From positions 2,166,868-2,230,867 of the forward strand of contig NZ_KB235914.1 of the NCBI RefSeq assembly GCF_000332175.1: 64,000 nucleotides of DNA, given 5' to 3'. How positions within the stretch are numbered: the stretch's first letter is position 1; each line of letters starts with the position of its first letter. Shown one piece after another: positions 1 through 8,680 of the stretch. The DNA comes from Pseudanabaena sp. PCC 6802. Its GTDB lineage: Bacteria > Cyanobacteriota > Cyanobacteriia > Pseudanabaenales > Pseudanabaenaceae. The notes beneath the pieces are model-generated. The model was given only the letters and a program-made list of their open reading frames with translations, had not been told where the DNA came from and made no database searches. Made by a program: the position numbers and the translations under genes.

Positions 1-16
1 TTTGGTACTTGGCCCT

Positions 17-2377
17 ATGGAAAACTGGGAATTTTTGTTGCAAAAACAAGGTGACAAGTCCTGGTTACCTCTAGAATCCCCAACTGTTGAAATTCTGGAG
101 GGGCACTATCGCCTTGCCTCTAGAACCAAGCTGGCTAATGTATTAGTTGGGATTCAATTGAGCTATATACCTAGTTCCGATCTGCAGATACCCAGCCGAC
201 AAAAATTTTCTAAGCGGATCGACTCAGAAGGCTTGCTGATCGTGATGCCCTACACGCACTTTACGGCTGGTACGTGGCAGATTGAATGTATTAATTTAGA
301 GCAAGAACCGCAAAAGAGCAGCCTTAGATCGGCGATCGTATGCTTTGAGGTACAGCCAATATCGGCAGATCTGGCAAGCGATTGGCAGCTAAACTTCCCC
401 CAAATCGATACCCAAATTGATACCTCCATCGATCTGCGAGAGTCAGGCGCTGGGCTTAGCGATCGGCATAGTATCACGTCCCAAAAAACTAAAGATTTTG
501 AAGAGATCGGCTCAGAGATAAAGCAAATAGAGACTGAGACAGAGTCAGAAGGGTTAGCAGGCGAAGCGGAGCCAGTTGCTAAACAATCTAAAGTTTATAA
601 CTCAGAGTCAGATTTAGTCTCAGCTTCGGACAGTATATCTTTAGCGGAGCCAGATCGACTAAACGATCGCTCTGGAGATGCAGGAACAATAGGTCTGGAA
701 ACATCAACGCTGCCCCTGAACCTAATTGTGCTCCATCAATCTCAATATCTAGTTTCTGAAACACAATTTCCCATTTTGTCTGGGATATCCTACTTGCCAG
801 GGGAGTTGGAAGTGATTTTGAAAAGCCCTCAAAATCTTGAAATAGTCATGTATTCTAGATTTGCTCTGGAACCTCCTAAAGCCTCAAATGCTCCAATCGA
901 ATTTAGTTTTGAACTGCAAATCCCCGCGCACACATCTCAAGTGACGATCGGTGAAGTAAGATTGCACCCTTCTCCCGATCTATCGCTAATAGACGATCGC
1001 ACGCATATCTACTACCAGGCGATCGCCATTACTTTTCAGTCGCAGAATATTCTGTCCGAGACAGCTCGGGAATTAACCACTGCCGCCCAGCCTCAACCGC
1101 TAGAAGCATTGCCCAATGCTGGAGCCGATGCGATCGCTTCCAAATCGACTAACTCAACAGATAGCATCTCCAATGTACCGAGTACTAAATCGCTGCAACT
1201 ACCTCTTAAAGCAAACTCGGATCGACCTGTAAATAAACATTTGGCAACGAAATTAGACAAATCAACTAAGCTCCCCGAGTTACCTAAAATATCACCATTG
1301 CCTAAGATGCACTCGGGAGATGGACAGCGCGATCGCGATCTAGATGATTCTGACATGCGGCGAGAGCAGTTGTCGGAACTCGATCGAGATGAGAATATAT
1401 TGGAATTGGGACAATATGAACTTGCAGGATCTGCTGAGAAGGTGTCGGCTGAACTGCCTTCAGCGCCAGAGGTCGATCCAAAGTCCAGGGATATTTTGAA
1501 ATCTCTCCAAACAAATGATAGCTTCTTAGATAAGTTGCGATCGCTTACTAAGGAATCGATCGCTGAGAGCCTGCTCAGTCAGAAAGTTAGCGAACTGATT
1601 GAGGCTGAGGTCGGAAAGCTAGAGTCTGAAATAGAACAATCCCTCGATCTTGAAGATCTAGATCTTGAAGATCTGGGGAGCGAGTTCGAGCAAATGCTGC
1701 TGAATGATGAGTTATTAGCCGTTCAAGATCTGGATCGAGAACCATCTGGAGATGAACCTGTGTCCGAGCGCGTTACCAGCCCGATCGCAACGGAGACAGA
1801 AGCAGCCGTAGATTTAGGCAATGCCCCACCCACGGATTTAAGCAATTGCGCCAGCGATCCAAATGAGCCAGAAGACGAACCGCATTATTCCGAACAGGAG
1901 TTGGTGGCGATCGAAGCTTTGCAGGAGGTAGTAGCTGCTTCTGAAGCGATTAACAAATCCGCTGCGAGCGATCGGCAGGTGTTACCAACTTGGCCCGCTA
2001 ACGAACCAGTACCCGCCCCCATCCTGGAAATACCTGAAAGCGAAGCGATCGCTGGGTTCCCTTTGCCAGTTCTGGTGAAATTACCGATCGTGCAGTCAAA
2101 GCTATTTGTGAAACTCTGGGTTAAGGACTGCCAAACTAGAAACATTATTGACGGGCCGCGTTGGTTAGTCGATTTCCAGTGGGGCAGCGACCCCGATTAT
2201 CTGACCCTGAGCACAACGATTACGCTACCTCTAGATGTGATGGAAGTAATGTTTGAGGCAATTACAATTGAAATGCAAACTCAGAGAGAAAGCCGGAAAA
2301 CGAGCATTCCTAGATCGGTAACACCACCAAACTTGTCTCTGGATGAGGAACTCGATTTCGATCCGCCCAGCAACTAA
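17..2377 (+). CDS. large acidic, mostly disordered cyanobacterial protein
   Basis: I do not recognise a function. With the ATG at 17 the product is 786 aa; the frame stays open to the window edge, so the true start could lie upstream. Two short ordered parts are visible: an N-terminal beta-rich segment (about residues 1-115, beginning MENWEFLLQK) and a C-terminal one (about 680-760, with LPVLVKLPIVQSKLFVKLWV). Between them is a long Ser/Glu/Asp/Pro-rich linker with a second ordered patch near 225-345. The linker contains an internal repeat (SLDLEDLDLEDLG near 550) and several DRD/SD runs produced by HIP1 sites in the coding DNA. No signal peptide or membrane segment is seen, so a cytoplasmic protein is inferred. 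It is followed by a palindromic repeat and then crtR in the same direction. Confidence 0.75.
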   Translation: MENWEFLLQKQGDKSWLPLESPTVEILEGHYRLASRTKLANVLVGIQLSYIPSSDLQIPSRQKFSKRIDSEGLLIVMPYTHFTAGTWQIECINLEQEPQKSSLRSAIVCFEVQPISADLASDWQLNFPQIDTQIDTSIDLRESGAGLSDRHSITSQKTKDFEEIGSEIKQIETETESEGLAGEAEPVAKQSKVYNSESDLVSASDSISLAEPDRLNDRSGDAGTIGLETSTLPLNLIVLHQSQYLVSETQFPILSGISYLPGELEVILKSPQNLEIVMYSRFALEPPKASNAPIEFSFELQIPAHTSQVTIGEVRLHPSPDLSLIDDRTHIYYQAIAITFQSQNILSETARELTTAAQPQPLEALPNAGADAIASKSTNSTDSISNVPSTKSLQLPLKANSDRPVNKHLATKLDKSTKLPELPKISPLPKMHSGDGQRDRDLDDSDMRREQLSELDRDENILELGQYELAGSAEKVSAELPSAPEVDPKSRDILKSLQTNDSFLDKLRSLTKESIAESLLSQKVSELIEAEVGKLESEIEQSLDLEDLDLEDLGSEFEQMLLNDELLAVQDLDREPSGDEPVSERVTSPIATETEAAVDLGNAPPTDLSNCASDPNEPEDEPHYSEQELVAIEALQEVVAASEAINKSAASDRQVLPTWPANEPVPAPILEIPESEAIAGFPLPVLVKLPIVQSKLFVKLWVKDCQTRNIIDGPRWLVDFQWGSDPDYLTLSTTITLPLDVMEVMFEAITIEMQTQRESRKTSIPRSVTPPNLSLDEELDFDPPSN

Positions 2378-2397
2378 AAGTCCAGGTAGTGGTATAC

Positions 2398-2483
2398 AAG
2401 TAATGCTTACAGTGGGGTTGTAGGGGCGCAGCCCCTACTTGGGGACTTGCCCCCAACCCCCCAATCGTTAAATTTCATTACTT
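2398..2483. repeat. palindromic GC-core intergenic element
   Basis: Arms AAGTAATG and CATTACTT (8 bp, perfect) enclose a GC-rich hairpin containing GGGGCGCAGCCCC and TTGGGGACTTGCCCCCAA. It has the same core style as the elements near 39.4, 43.9, 46.9, 49.3, 51.7, 57.6 and 61.7 kb. It lies between the acidic-protein gene and crtR and may act as a terminator for the former. Confidence 0.7.
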
Positions 2484-2631
2484 CTTCAGGACTATCAAAG
2501 TCCGACCCTGGGTAGTTGTACTTAATTAGGCTGTAATAAAACTATACAATATCCACCATGTAACGTATACTACGAAAGGTTGTTAAACTACTGACTTACG
2601 TTTGTTGTCTGGTTACCAAGGAGTGTGTGCA

Positions 2632-3549
2632 ATGCAGCAGACAGGGAAAGCCCTGACTGTTCCGCTGGATTTAATGGGAGCACCTGGAGCATTTAATCCA
2701 ACGCTAATCTTGTTTTTTGGCTCTGTTATTTTGGGGATCGCCTCAACCTCAGGCTATTGGGCTTGGAATTGGCCGCATTGGTGCGTATTTATTGCTAACT
2801 TTGTAGCAATGTACGTGCTCGGCACAGTTATTCACGACGCATCCCATGGAGTAGCACATCGCAATCGCATCATCAATGCTGCAGTGGGGCATGTATCAGC
2901 CGTTTTACAGGGATTTGTCTACCCAGTATTTACCAGAGTACACATGCAGCATCACGCCCACGTGAACGATCCGGAGAACGATCCAGATCACTTTGTCTCT
3001 ACTGGTGGGCCTCTGTGGTTAATTGCCGTCCGATTTTTTTACCACGAAGTCTTCTTCTTCCAGAGGCGGCTATGGCGTAATTATGAGCTGCTGGAATGGG
3101 CGATCAGTCGTTCGATCCTGGTACTTACCCTGATTGCTGGCTATCAGTTTGGCTTTTTGAGTTACATATTAGGCTACTGGTTCGTACCAGCCGGAATTAT
3201 GGGCTTAGCATTAGGGCTCTTCTTTGACTATTTACCGCACCGCCCTTTCAAGGAAACTAGCCGCTGGAAGAACGCCAGGGTTTACCCTGGTTGGTTCCTG
3301 AACGTAATGCTGCTGGGGCAAAACTACCACCTCATTCATCACCTGTGGCCTTCTATTCCCTGGTATAACTACCAACCGGCTTACTATCTGATGAAGCCGC
3401 TTTTGGATGAAAAAGGCGCGCACCAAACTTTAGGGTTGTTACAGTTCCCTGATTTCGGCAGTTTTGTCTATGACATATTTTTAGGCATCCGCTTTCATAG
3501 TCACACGAAGTCAGATGCTCTGCCAGAAGCTAAATCTAGCAAAAATTAA
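2632..3549 (+). CDS. crtR: beta-carotene hydroxylase CrtR
   Basis: Membrane fatty-acid-desaturase-fold di-iron hydroxylase that adds hydroxyl groups to the rings of beta-carotene or related carotenoids, giving zeaxanthin and related xanthophylls in cyanobacterial membranes. The 305-aa product has the histidine clusters of the family: HDASH (68-72), HMQHHAH (104-110) and NYHLIHH (about 235-241), plus several hydrophobic segments. The frame opens earlier at TTG 2602, but the ATG at 2632 is preceded by AAGGAG at 2618-2623, so I place the start there. The stop overlaps that of the convergent DUF760 gene by the tetramer TTAA. The family call is strong; the exact carotenoid substrate is inferred. 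Confidence 0.93.
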   Translation: MQQTGKALTVPLDLMGAPGAFNPTLILFFGSVILGIASTSGYWAWNWPHWCVFIANFVAMYVLGTVIHDASHGVAHRNRIINAAVGHVSAVLQGFVYPVFTRVHMQHHAHVNDPENDPDHFVSTGGPLWLIAVRFFYHEVFFFQRRLWRNYELLEWAISRSILVLTLIAGYQFGFLSYILGYWFVPAGIMGLALGLFFDYLPHRPFKETSRWKNARVYPGWFLNVMLLGQNYHLIHHLWPSIPWYNYQPAYYLMKPLLDEKGAHQTLGLLQFPDFGSFVYDIFLGIRFHSHTKSDALPEAKSSKN

Positions 3550-3863
3550 GCTTCTTCATCCAAGCTTGATGCGCCTGAAAGACTGCGGTCTAGCTGCATG
3601 CGAGTTTCCATCTGTTTGAGAAAGTAGCCAGTCATCATCGCTGAACCTAGCAATCCTGCTAGGTTTTCGCGATCTGTTGTAATCTGAACGCTAAAGTTTT
3701 GTGGTGGCAACATGCCTACCAGGTTTTGAATATTCTGAGAAATAATCTGCCTTACTTCAGGACTCACCGACTGGGCCACTTTAGCCAAAGTCTCAGGTGA
3801 CTGCCCTTGCAAATATGCAAGCAGAGTATTGTTGTTGGCATCAATGTCCCCTAAGTCAAACAT
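3546..3863 (-). CDS. DUF760 family protein
   Basis: Small soluble protein (105 aa) of the DUF760 family, found in cyanobacteria and plastids and without an assigned biochemical role. Typical features are the LLAYLQGQSPE opening and a helical segment ending in GMLPPQNFSVQITTDRENLAGLLGS, then MMTGYFLKQMETRMQL. A GTG at 3872 would add three residues, but GGAG eight bases upstream of the ATG at 3863 favours the latter. It is convergent with crtR, sharing the TTAA stop tetramer. Family assignment is from recognised sequence pattern. Confidence 0.85.
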   Translation of the reverse strand: MFDLGDIDANNNTLLAYLQGQSPETLAKVAQSVSPEVRQIISQNIQNLVGMLPPQNFSVQITTDRENLAGLLGSAMMTGYFLKQMETRMQLDRSLSGASSLDEEA

Positions 3864-4134
3864 GCTTGTCACTCCCTAAACGAATATTTTGTGACTTAAT
3901 TCATTTTTACACTGCCGCAGGCTAATTATCGAAGGGGGGAAACCGAACGGTCGGCTTAGGGTATTTTCTACAATTAGACTCGACTGCGACTAACAGCCTT
4001 AAATCGTAACTCTACAATTTAATTTACCCCAAAATCAATCTATGCATACAGATGGCGATCGATGATACTCCCTCGATCGCTAAACTGTAACTTATGTCAA
4101 AATAAGATTAATTAAGTATCGTCTATATATTGCA

Positions 4135-4707
4135 ATGCCCACCACCTATTCGATCGCAGTTCCTAAGAAAAAGTTAAAGAATCCGCCCTTAAAGGTGAAT
4201 AAGCTGGGCGATCGGGTTTTACGTCAACCAGCTAAGAAAATTAGCAAAGTAAATGACGAAATCCGCAGCTTAGCAGTAAAAATGCTGCAAACCATGTATA
4301 GCAATGACGGTATTGGCTTAGCGGCACCGCAGGTAGGGGTAAATAAGCAGCTAATCGTGATCGATATCGAACTCAAAGACGAATCCAAGCCACCACTGGT
4401 GATGATCAATCCGGAAATTATATCTTTAGGCGGTGCAATTGTTTTAGGCGAGGAGGGATGTCTCAGCGTACCGGAGGTATTTCTTGACGTGCAAAGACCG
4501 GATGAGGTGACAGTTACCTACCGCGACGAAGAAGGTAGACCGCAAAAACTATCTACCAACGGTTTGCTAGCTAGAGTAATCCAGCATGAAATGGATCACC
4601 TCAACGGGGTCATGTTTGTAGATCGAGCGCAAAATGCGATCGCTTTGAACAAAGAACTAAGCAAACATGGGTTTTCAGCCAAAGACGTACAGTCAATCAA
4701 AGATTAA
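4135..4707 (+). CDS. def: peptide deformylase
   Basis: Removes the N-formyl group from the initiator methionine of nascent proteins. All three metal-binding motifs are present: GLAAPQ (61-66), EGCLS (107-111, Cys ligand) and QHEMDH (150-155, two His ligands and the catalytic Glu). The length of 190 aa includes a basic N-terminal extension of about 20 residues ahead of the core. The ATG at 4135 is the only reasonable start; no strong ribosome binding site is seen. The stop is shared through TTAA with the convergent gene ending at 4704. Confidence 0.97.
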   Translation: MPTTYSIAVPKKKLKNPPLKVNKLGDRVLRQPAKKISKVNDEIRSLAVKMLQTMYSNDGIGLAAPQVGVNKQLIVIDIELKDESKPPLVMINPEIISLGGAIVLGEEGCLSVPEVFLDVQRPDEVTVTYRDEEGRPQKLSTNGLLARVIQHEMDHLNGVMFVDRAQNAIALNKELSKHGFSAKDVQSIKD

Positions 4708-5036
4708 CGGCTAGTAATACGGCGATTGCATAGTTCTTCTTCCAATTCAGCGATGCGGTTGTAAGCCATAGTTAGTTGCGCTGTCAGCCTGCGCACTTGC
4801 CACTCACTGGATATTTCTTTGTCATCAAAGCGATCGTGCCAGTGGGATTGGCCTCGGTCGAGCAAAATATCCTTATGTTCTAAATTGTCAGAGTCAACGA
4901 TTTGCCAATAGGGATCTGTAGGCGTAGACAAACCTTTAGTATCTTTTAGTAACTGCTGTGGCAGTCCCTCAACAATTTTGCTCAGATTCTGCACCTGCTG
5001 GCTGAGTTCCAAGAGTTGTTTTTGCAGATGTTCCAT
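4704..5036 (-). CDS. conserved cyanobacterial coiled-coil protein
   Basis: 110-aa soluble protein of unknown function. Residues 1-35 (MEHLQKQLLELSQQVQNLSKI and on) form a heptad-rich coiled coil, the middle has the conserved-looking WHDRFDDKEISSEWQVRRLTAQ, and a second helix (AQLTMAYNRIAELEEELCN) ends the protein. Its stop overlaps def by TTAA. No neighbour suggests a role. I believe it is real because of its good composition, an ATG start and the tight convergent packing. Confidence 0.75.
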   Translation of the reverse strand: MEHLQKQLLELSQQVQNLSKIVEGLPQQLLKDTKGLSTPTDPYWQIVDSDNLEHKDILLDRGQSHWHDRFDDKEISSEWQVRRLTAQLTMAYNRIAELEEELCNRRITSR

Positions 5037-5141
5037 AGAGATATTATTTCCTAGGTTCTGTATATGTTAATTAAAGAATTCCCAAAGTCGCCAGATTGCG
5101 GAATTATTTAACTTTATATGGCGAAAATACCACAAAAATTT

Positions 5142-5681
5142 TTATTGTCTAGAGCCTGGGAATTTATCTTTGATATAAGCGATCGCGCCCATAGCTTCCA
5201 ATTGTTCCTGCTTGGCTAGTACTGTCCTAGCAAGCTCTTGACGATATATCTGTATTCGATCTAACAATTCCGGGTGGGATGTTGCCAAAATTTGGATGGC
5301 CAGTAGCCCAGCATTTTCCGCATTGCCGATCGCCACGGTCGCGACGGGAATACCCTTTGGCATTTGCACGATCGAATAGAGGGAGTCCACTCCATTAAGT
5401 TGTTTGGTCGCAACCGGAACGCCAATGACTGGTAGCGGTGTAAGAGATGCCACCATCCCAGGTAAATGCGCCGCACCGCCCGCACCAGCGATAATCACGC
5501 GAATACCTCGGGTGTGGGCATGTTTGGCAAACTCCACCATGCGATCTGGCGTGCGGTGGGCTGAGACGATCGAGACTTCGTGAGGGACGTTAAACTGCTG
5601 GCAAATGGCGATCGCTGCCTGCATTGTCGGCAGATCGGAATCGCTGCCCATAATAATGCTGACTAGTGGCGTGTTGCTCAT
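5142..5681 (-). CDS. purE: N5-carboxyaminoimidazole ribonucleotide mutase PurE
   Basis: Step 6b of purine synthesis: converts N5-CAIR, made by PurK, to CAIR. The 179-aa product carries the class I PurE signatures GSDSDLPTM near the N-terminus, SAHRTPDRM around residue 41 and [13 protein letters not shown] around residue 65. The partner purK is in this window at 42715-43860 but far away, so the two are not an operon. The ATG at 5681 is chosen as the start; the frame fits the family length. Confidence 0.96.
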   Translation of the reverse strand: MSNTPLVSIIMGSDSDLPTMQAAIAICQQFNVPHEVSIVSAHRTPDRMVEFAKHAHTRGIRVIIAGAGGAAHLPGMVASLTPLPVIGVPVATKQLNGVDSLYSIVQMPKGIPVATVAIGNAENAGLLAIQILATSHPELLDRIQIYRQELARTVLAKQEQLEAMGAIAYIKDKFPGSRQ

Positions 5682-5948
5682 GGATTGCTTTCATCAAAAC
5701 TTGAGTAACCAAAGATCTCACATTTTGACACACGAAGCAAACTACTCGACCTCAAAATCTCACATTTTTGCACTGTCAGATTCAGGTAAATGTTGTAGCT
5801 TTAGATACATAGGTTCAACTGGTTTGGCAAACTGGGGAAAGGGTTTCCATAATGCAATCGTGTTAGTTGAGGTTGTGAGGTGTTACTTCTTGCGTGGTGG
5901 AGCCAATCGCCAGATCCAAACCTGACTATCTAGCGAGAGAGATTGTTT

Positions 5949-7634
5949 ATGAAAATTGAAGATAATACTGCTTGCTCGACTAGCGTCGTGCACGAGCTAG
6001 ATCGGCAACTCATCTTTGAGATGAACAGCATAGAACCAGGCTCCCTGGTTAGCTTTGCCGATTTGAACGTGTCTTTTGACAAAGTGGTTTGGCCTTACCT
6101 CCAGTCCTCAGCTAAAATTGCGCTCGGTAAAGCAATTAGCGATCGCGGGATCCAGTTGCAGGTTAATTCAGCCTATCGGACTATCGCCCAGCAACTTATC
6201 CTTTTCAATCATTTCAAAAAAGGTCGTTGTGGCATTGTTGCGGCTGCGCCTCCAGGTGGCAGCAATCATCAAAGCGGTTTAGCTCTAGATATAGAAGATG
6301 CCGATGGATGGAAGCCTTTTCTGGAAAGATATGGGTGGCAAAAGCTCGGCGATTTCGATCCCATGCATTTCGATTTTGTGGGAGGAGGAACTAAGGATAT
6401 TAGCTCTATCTCAGTCCTGGCATTTCAAAAACTGTGGAATGAGAATAATCCTCAAAATCGGATTGCCGAAGATGGTCGCTTTGGGCCTGCTACAGATGCA
6501 TGTCTGGCAGAATCACCGATGGAAGGTTTTGCAAAGGGGGAAAAGACTCCAGATATCCAACCCCCCGAGCCAGTAAGAGTGCTGCAGCTAACCCAACCGC
6601 AGATGCAAGGTGATGATGTTCGCGACTTGCAAACAACTTTGAACAAGGCTGGAATTGATACACCGATTAATGGCATCTTTGACTCCGCAACCGAGCAGGC
6701 AGTTAAGCAATTCCAGACAGCAAATAGATTGAGTGCTGATGGCAAAGTCGGCCCTGCAACTCGTTCTAAACTGGAACAATTTAAGACAGTCGATTTGCCA
6801 GATGGGCAACTCAATCTGCAAGACCTGATCGAGAAAGATCGGGCGATCGATTTAGACGATCTCAAGCGGCAGCCAGGTATGACCAGACAAATTCAGCTAC
6901 GACTCAATGCTTTAGGTCTATTACGACCGTCGGATGTTGATGGTGAATTTGGCCCGGTTACAGAAGCTGCGATCGCGAGGTTTTCTGACGCACTCTCGCT
7001 CAACGTTACCGCTACTCGCAAACTTGGCCCTACATTCGCGAAAAAGTTAATCGAAGCGCGTGGATTACCTACGGAAATTACTAATCCGATTGATGTTACG
7101 GATGGGGTCAGCACCACAACTGCATTCTCGAAAGCACTTGAGTTCACTCTACCTGCTGAAGGGGGTTTTGTAGATAATCCTTTAGATCCAGGAGGGAGGA
7201 CTAACAAGGGAATTATTCAGTCGGTTTACGACTCCTATAGAAGGCGTAAGGGATTGCCTTTAAATGACGTGCTAAATATTTCAGATGCTGAGGTCAGCGA
7301 AATTTACGCCAACATGTATTGGAAACCAGCTCAGTGCGACTTGATGGTTTTACCTTTAGCAGTAGTACATTTTGATACGGCGGTAAACTTTGGCGTAGCG
7401 GGTGCAGTTATGTTTTTGCAGGAAGCTTTAGGTGTAGCCGCCGATGGTATTTTCGGCCCCAGAACTATGGCGCTTTTTCAAGCGAATAACAATGTGGCGA
7501 CGGCCAACAAGATTATTACTGGCAGAATTGCCTATCGCCATCAAAGAGTAGTTGACGCTCCCAGTCAAGGCATATTTCTGAATGGATGGCTAAATCGCGA
7601 CAATAGTTTGCGAGAATTTATCCAAAGTCTTTAA
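5949..7634 (+). CDS. multidomain peptidoglycan hydrolase: M15 peptidase, PG-binding and GH108-type muramidase
   Basis: 561-aa modular wall hydrolase. Residues 30-145 are an M15/VanY-like metallopeptidase: SAYRT (74-78), the zinc motif SNHQSGLALDIED (H107, D114) and DPMHFDF (H140). A truncated PG-binding-like repeat follows (155-190), then two full PG-binding modules (215-277 with DGKVGPATR; 310-365 with DGEFGPVTE). Residues 395-485 match the phage-endolysin GH108 fold, with the catalytic Glu in PAEGGF (E404) and DPGGRTNKGI. A last peptidoglycan-binding part (486-560) contains VAADGIFGPRT. No signal peptide is visible. An upstream TTG (5943) exists, but the ATG at 5949 is preferred. The stop shares TTAA with the convergent gene. 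It could be a domesticated phage lysin or a self-remodelling enzyme; export is unexplained. Confidence 0.85.
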   Translation: MKIEDNTACSTSVVHELDRQLIFEMNSIEPGSLVSFADLNVSFDKVVWPYLQSSAKIALGKAISDRGIQLQVNSAYRTIAQQLILFNHFKKGRCGIVAAAPPGGSNHQSGLALDIEDADGWKPFLERYGWQKLGDFDPMHFDFVGGGTKDISSISVLAFQKLWNENNPQNRIAEDGRFGPATDACLAESPMEGFAKGEKTPDIQPPEPVRVLQLTQPQMQGDDVRDLQTTLNKAGIDTPINGIFDSATEQAVKQFQTANRLSADGKVGPATRSKLEQFKTVDLPDGQLNLQDLIEKDRAIDLDDLKRQPGMTRQIQLRLNALGLLRPSDVDGEFGPVTEAAIARFSDALSLNVTATRKLGPTFAKKLIEARGLPTEITNPIDVTDGVSTTTAFSKALEFTLPAEGGFVDNPLDPGGRTNKGIIQSVYDSYRRRKGLPLNDVLNISDAEVSEIYANMYWKPAQCDLMVLPLAVVHFDTAVNFGVAGAVMFLQEALGVAADGIFGPRTMALFQANNNVATANKIITGRIAYRHQRVVDAPSQGIFLNGWLNRDNSLREFIQSL

Positions 7635-8251
7635 CTTCTGCTTTGCTCCAGGCTATAGGTTAGTTTTGCCGCGATCGCTTCTACCCAATTCTCGTCCTGT
7701 TTGGTGTAGCTGCGCGGTGCGTTTGCGCCTAATACGATTACGCCGCGATCGCCGAGGGGCTGCACGATTAAACCCTGTGTATTTTCGGGCAGGTAGTCAA
7801 ACTCAATTTTGCCAGGATAGAGAGACAGTTTGACCAGATAGGTAGGTTTTTGAGTTTTTAGCACCCGTTGGACGATTTGACCGGGATTAAATTGCTTGAC
7901 CGGACTTAAAATGCCGCGTCTTAATAATATTTTTTGCTCGTACCAAACTACCAAAGTCTTTGTGGCTGTATTAGTGAGCAGTATGTGGGATGCCCAGGCT
8001 AATTCCGCTTTTACAGACTCAGATAACGATTCGTCCAACTCAAAGCCTTCTTCCCCAAGTAAAGTGACGGATTCCGGTGCTTTCGGCTGAATCTGCTGCC
8101 AGAGTAACCCGACCAGAATGAGCAAAGCACTTAAAATTATACCGAGAGCATCGGAACGGGATTGATTAGCAGTCAGTAGTGGGGTAGTGAGGCGATTGAG
8201 CAGGAGAGCCAGGCCACCGATGATGCCAACAATTAAAGGTAAGTAACGCAT
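7631..8251 (-). CDS. cofactor assembly of complex C subunit B (CCB) family protein
   Basis: Membrane-anchored protein of the CCB2/CCB4 group, whose plant and algal members help attach heme c(n) to cytochrome b6 of the b6f complex. The 206-aa product has two N-terminal membrane helices (about 5-22 and 32-50), and a globular domain with FNPGQIVQRVL, GKIEFDYLPENTQGLIVQPLG and GVIVLGANAPRSYT. The family role is known from eukaryotic work; function here is inferred. It lies 16 bases downstream of ridA on the same strand and converges with the hydrolase gene at a shared TTAA stop. Confidence 0.8.
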   Translation of the reverse strand: MRYLPLIVGIIGGLALLLNRLTTPLLTANQSRSDALGIILSALLILVGLLWQQIQPKAPESVTLLGEEGFELDESLSESVKAELAWASHILLTNTATKTLVVWYEQKILLRRGILSPVKQFNPGQIVQRVLKTQKPTYLVKLSLYPGKIEFDYLPENTQGLIVQPLGDRGVIVLGANAPRSYTKQDENWVEAIAAKLTYSLEQSRS

Positions 8252-8267
8252 TTGATAGCTAAACTAG

Positions 8268-8669
8268 CTAAATCGCAGCGGTGCATTCAATTTCCACCCG
8301 CGCATCCAATGGCAGACGCGCTACCTGTACAGTAGAGCGAGCAGGTGCGGGATCTTGAAAATACTGACCGTATACGCCATTCATTTCCGCAAAATCGGCC
8401 ATATCGGCTAAAAACACTGTAGTCTTTACCACATTACTAAAGTCAGCGCCAGCAGCACCCAAAACAGCTTGAATATTTTGCAATACTCGCTCGGTTTGCT
8501 GTGCAACTGTGCCTTCAATTAGTTTGCCTGTCGCAGGATCTAGGGGAACTTGTCCCGCTAAGAACAGCAGTCTAGAGCCAGTGGGGGTGGCGATCGCCTG
8601 ATTGTATGGGCCGACGGGTGCAGGGGCGGCATCGGTGCGGATGACTTGTTTTTCGATCTTATTGCTCAT
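8268..8669 (-). CDS. ridA: RidA family enamine/imine deaminase
   Basis: Hydrolyses reactive 2-aminoacrylate-type enamines/imines released by PLP enzymes, protecting other enzymes. The 133-aa length is normal. Hallmarks are PVGPYNQAI near residue 18, FLAGQVPLDP around 37, KTTVFLADM around 84 and the terminal PARSTVQVARLPLDARVEIECTA, which contains the arginine and glutamate of the active site. Transcribed with the CCB gene downstream (16-bp gap) and 11 bp after the membrane-protein gene upstream, so the three may be co-transcribed. Confidence 0.94.
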   Translation of the reverse strand: MSNKIEKQVIRTDAAPAPVGPYNQAIATPTGSRLLFLAGQVPLDPATGKLIEGTVAQQTERVLQNIQAVLGAAGADFSNVVKTTVFLADMADFAEMNGVYGQYFQDPAPARSTVQVARLPLDARVEIECTAAI

Positions 8670-8680
8670 TAATCTTTGCG

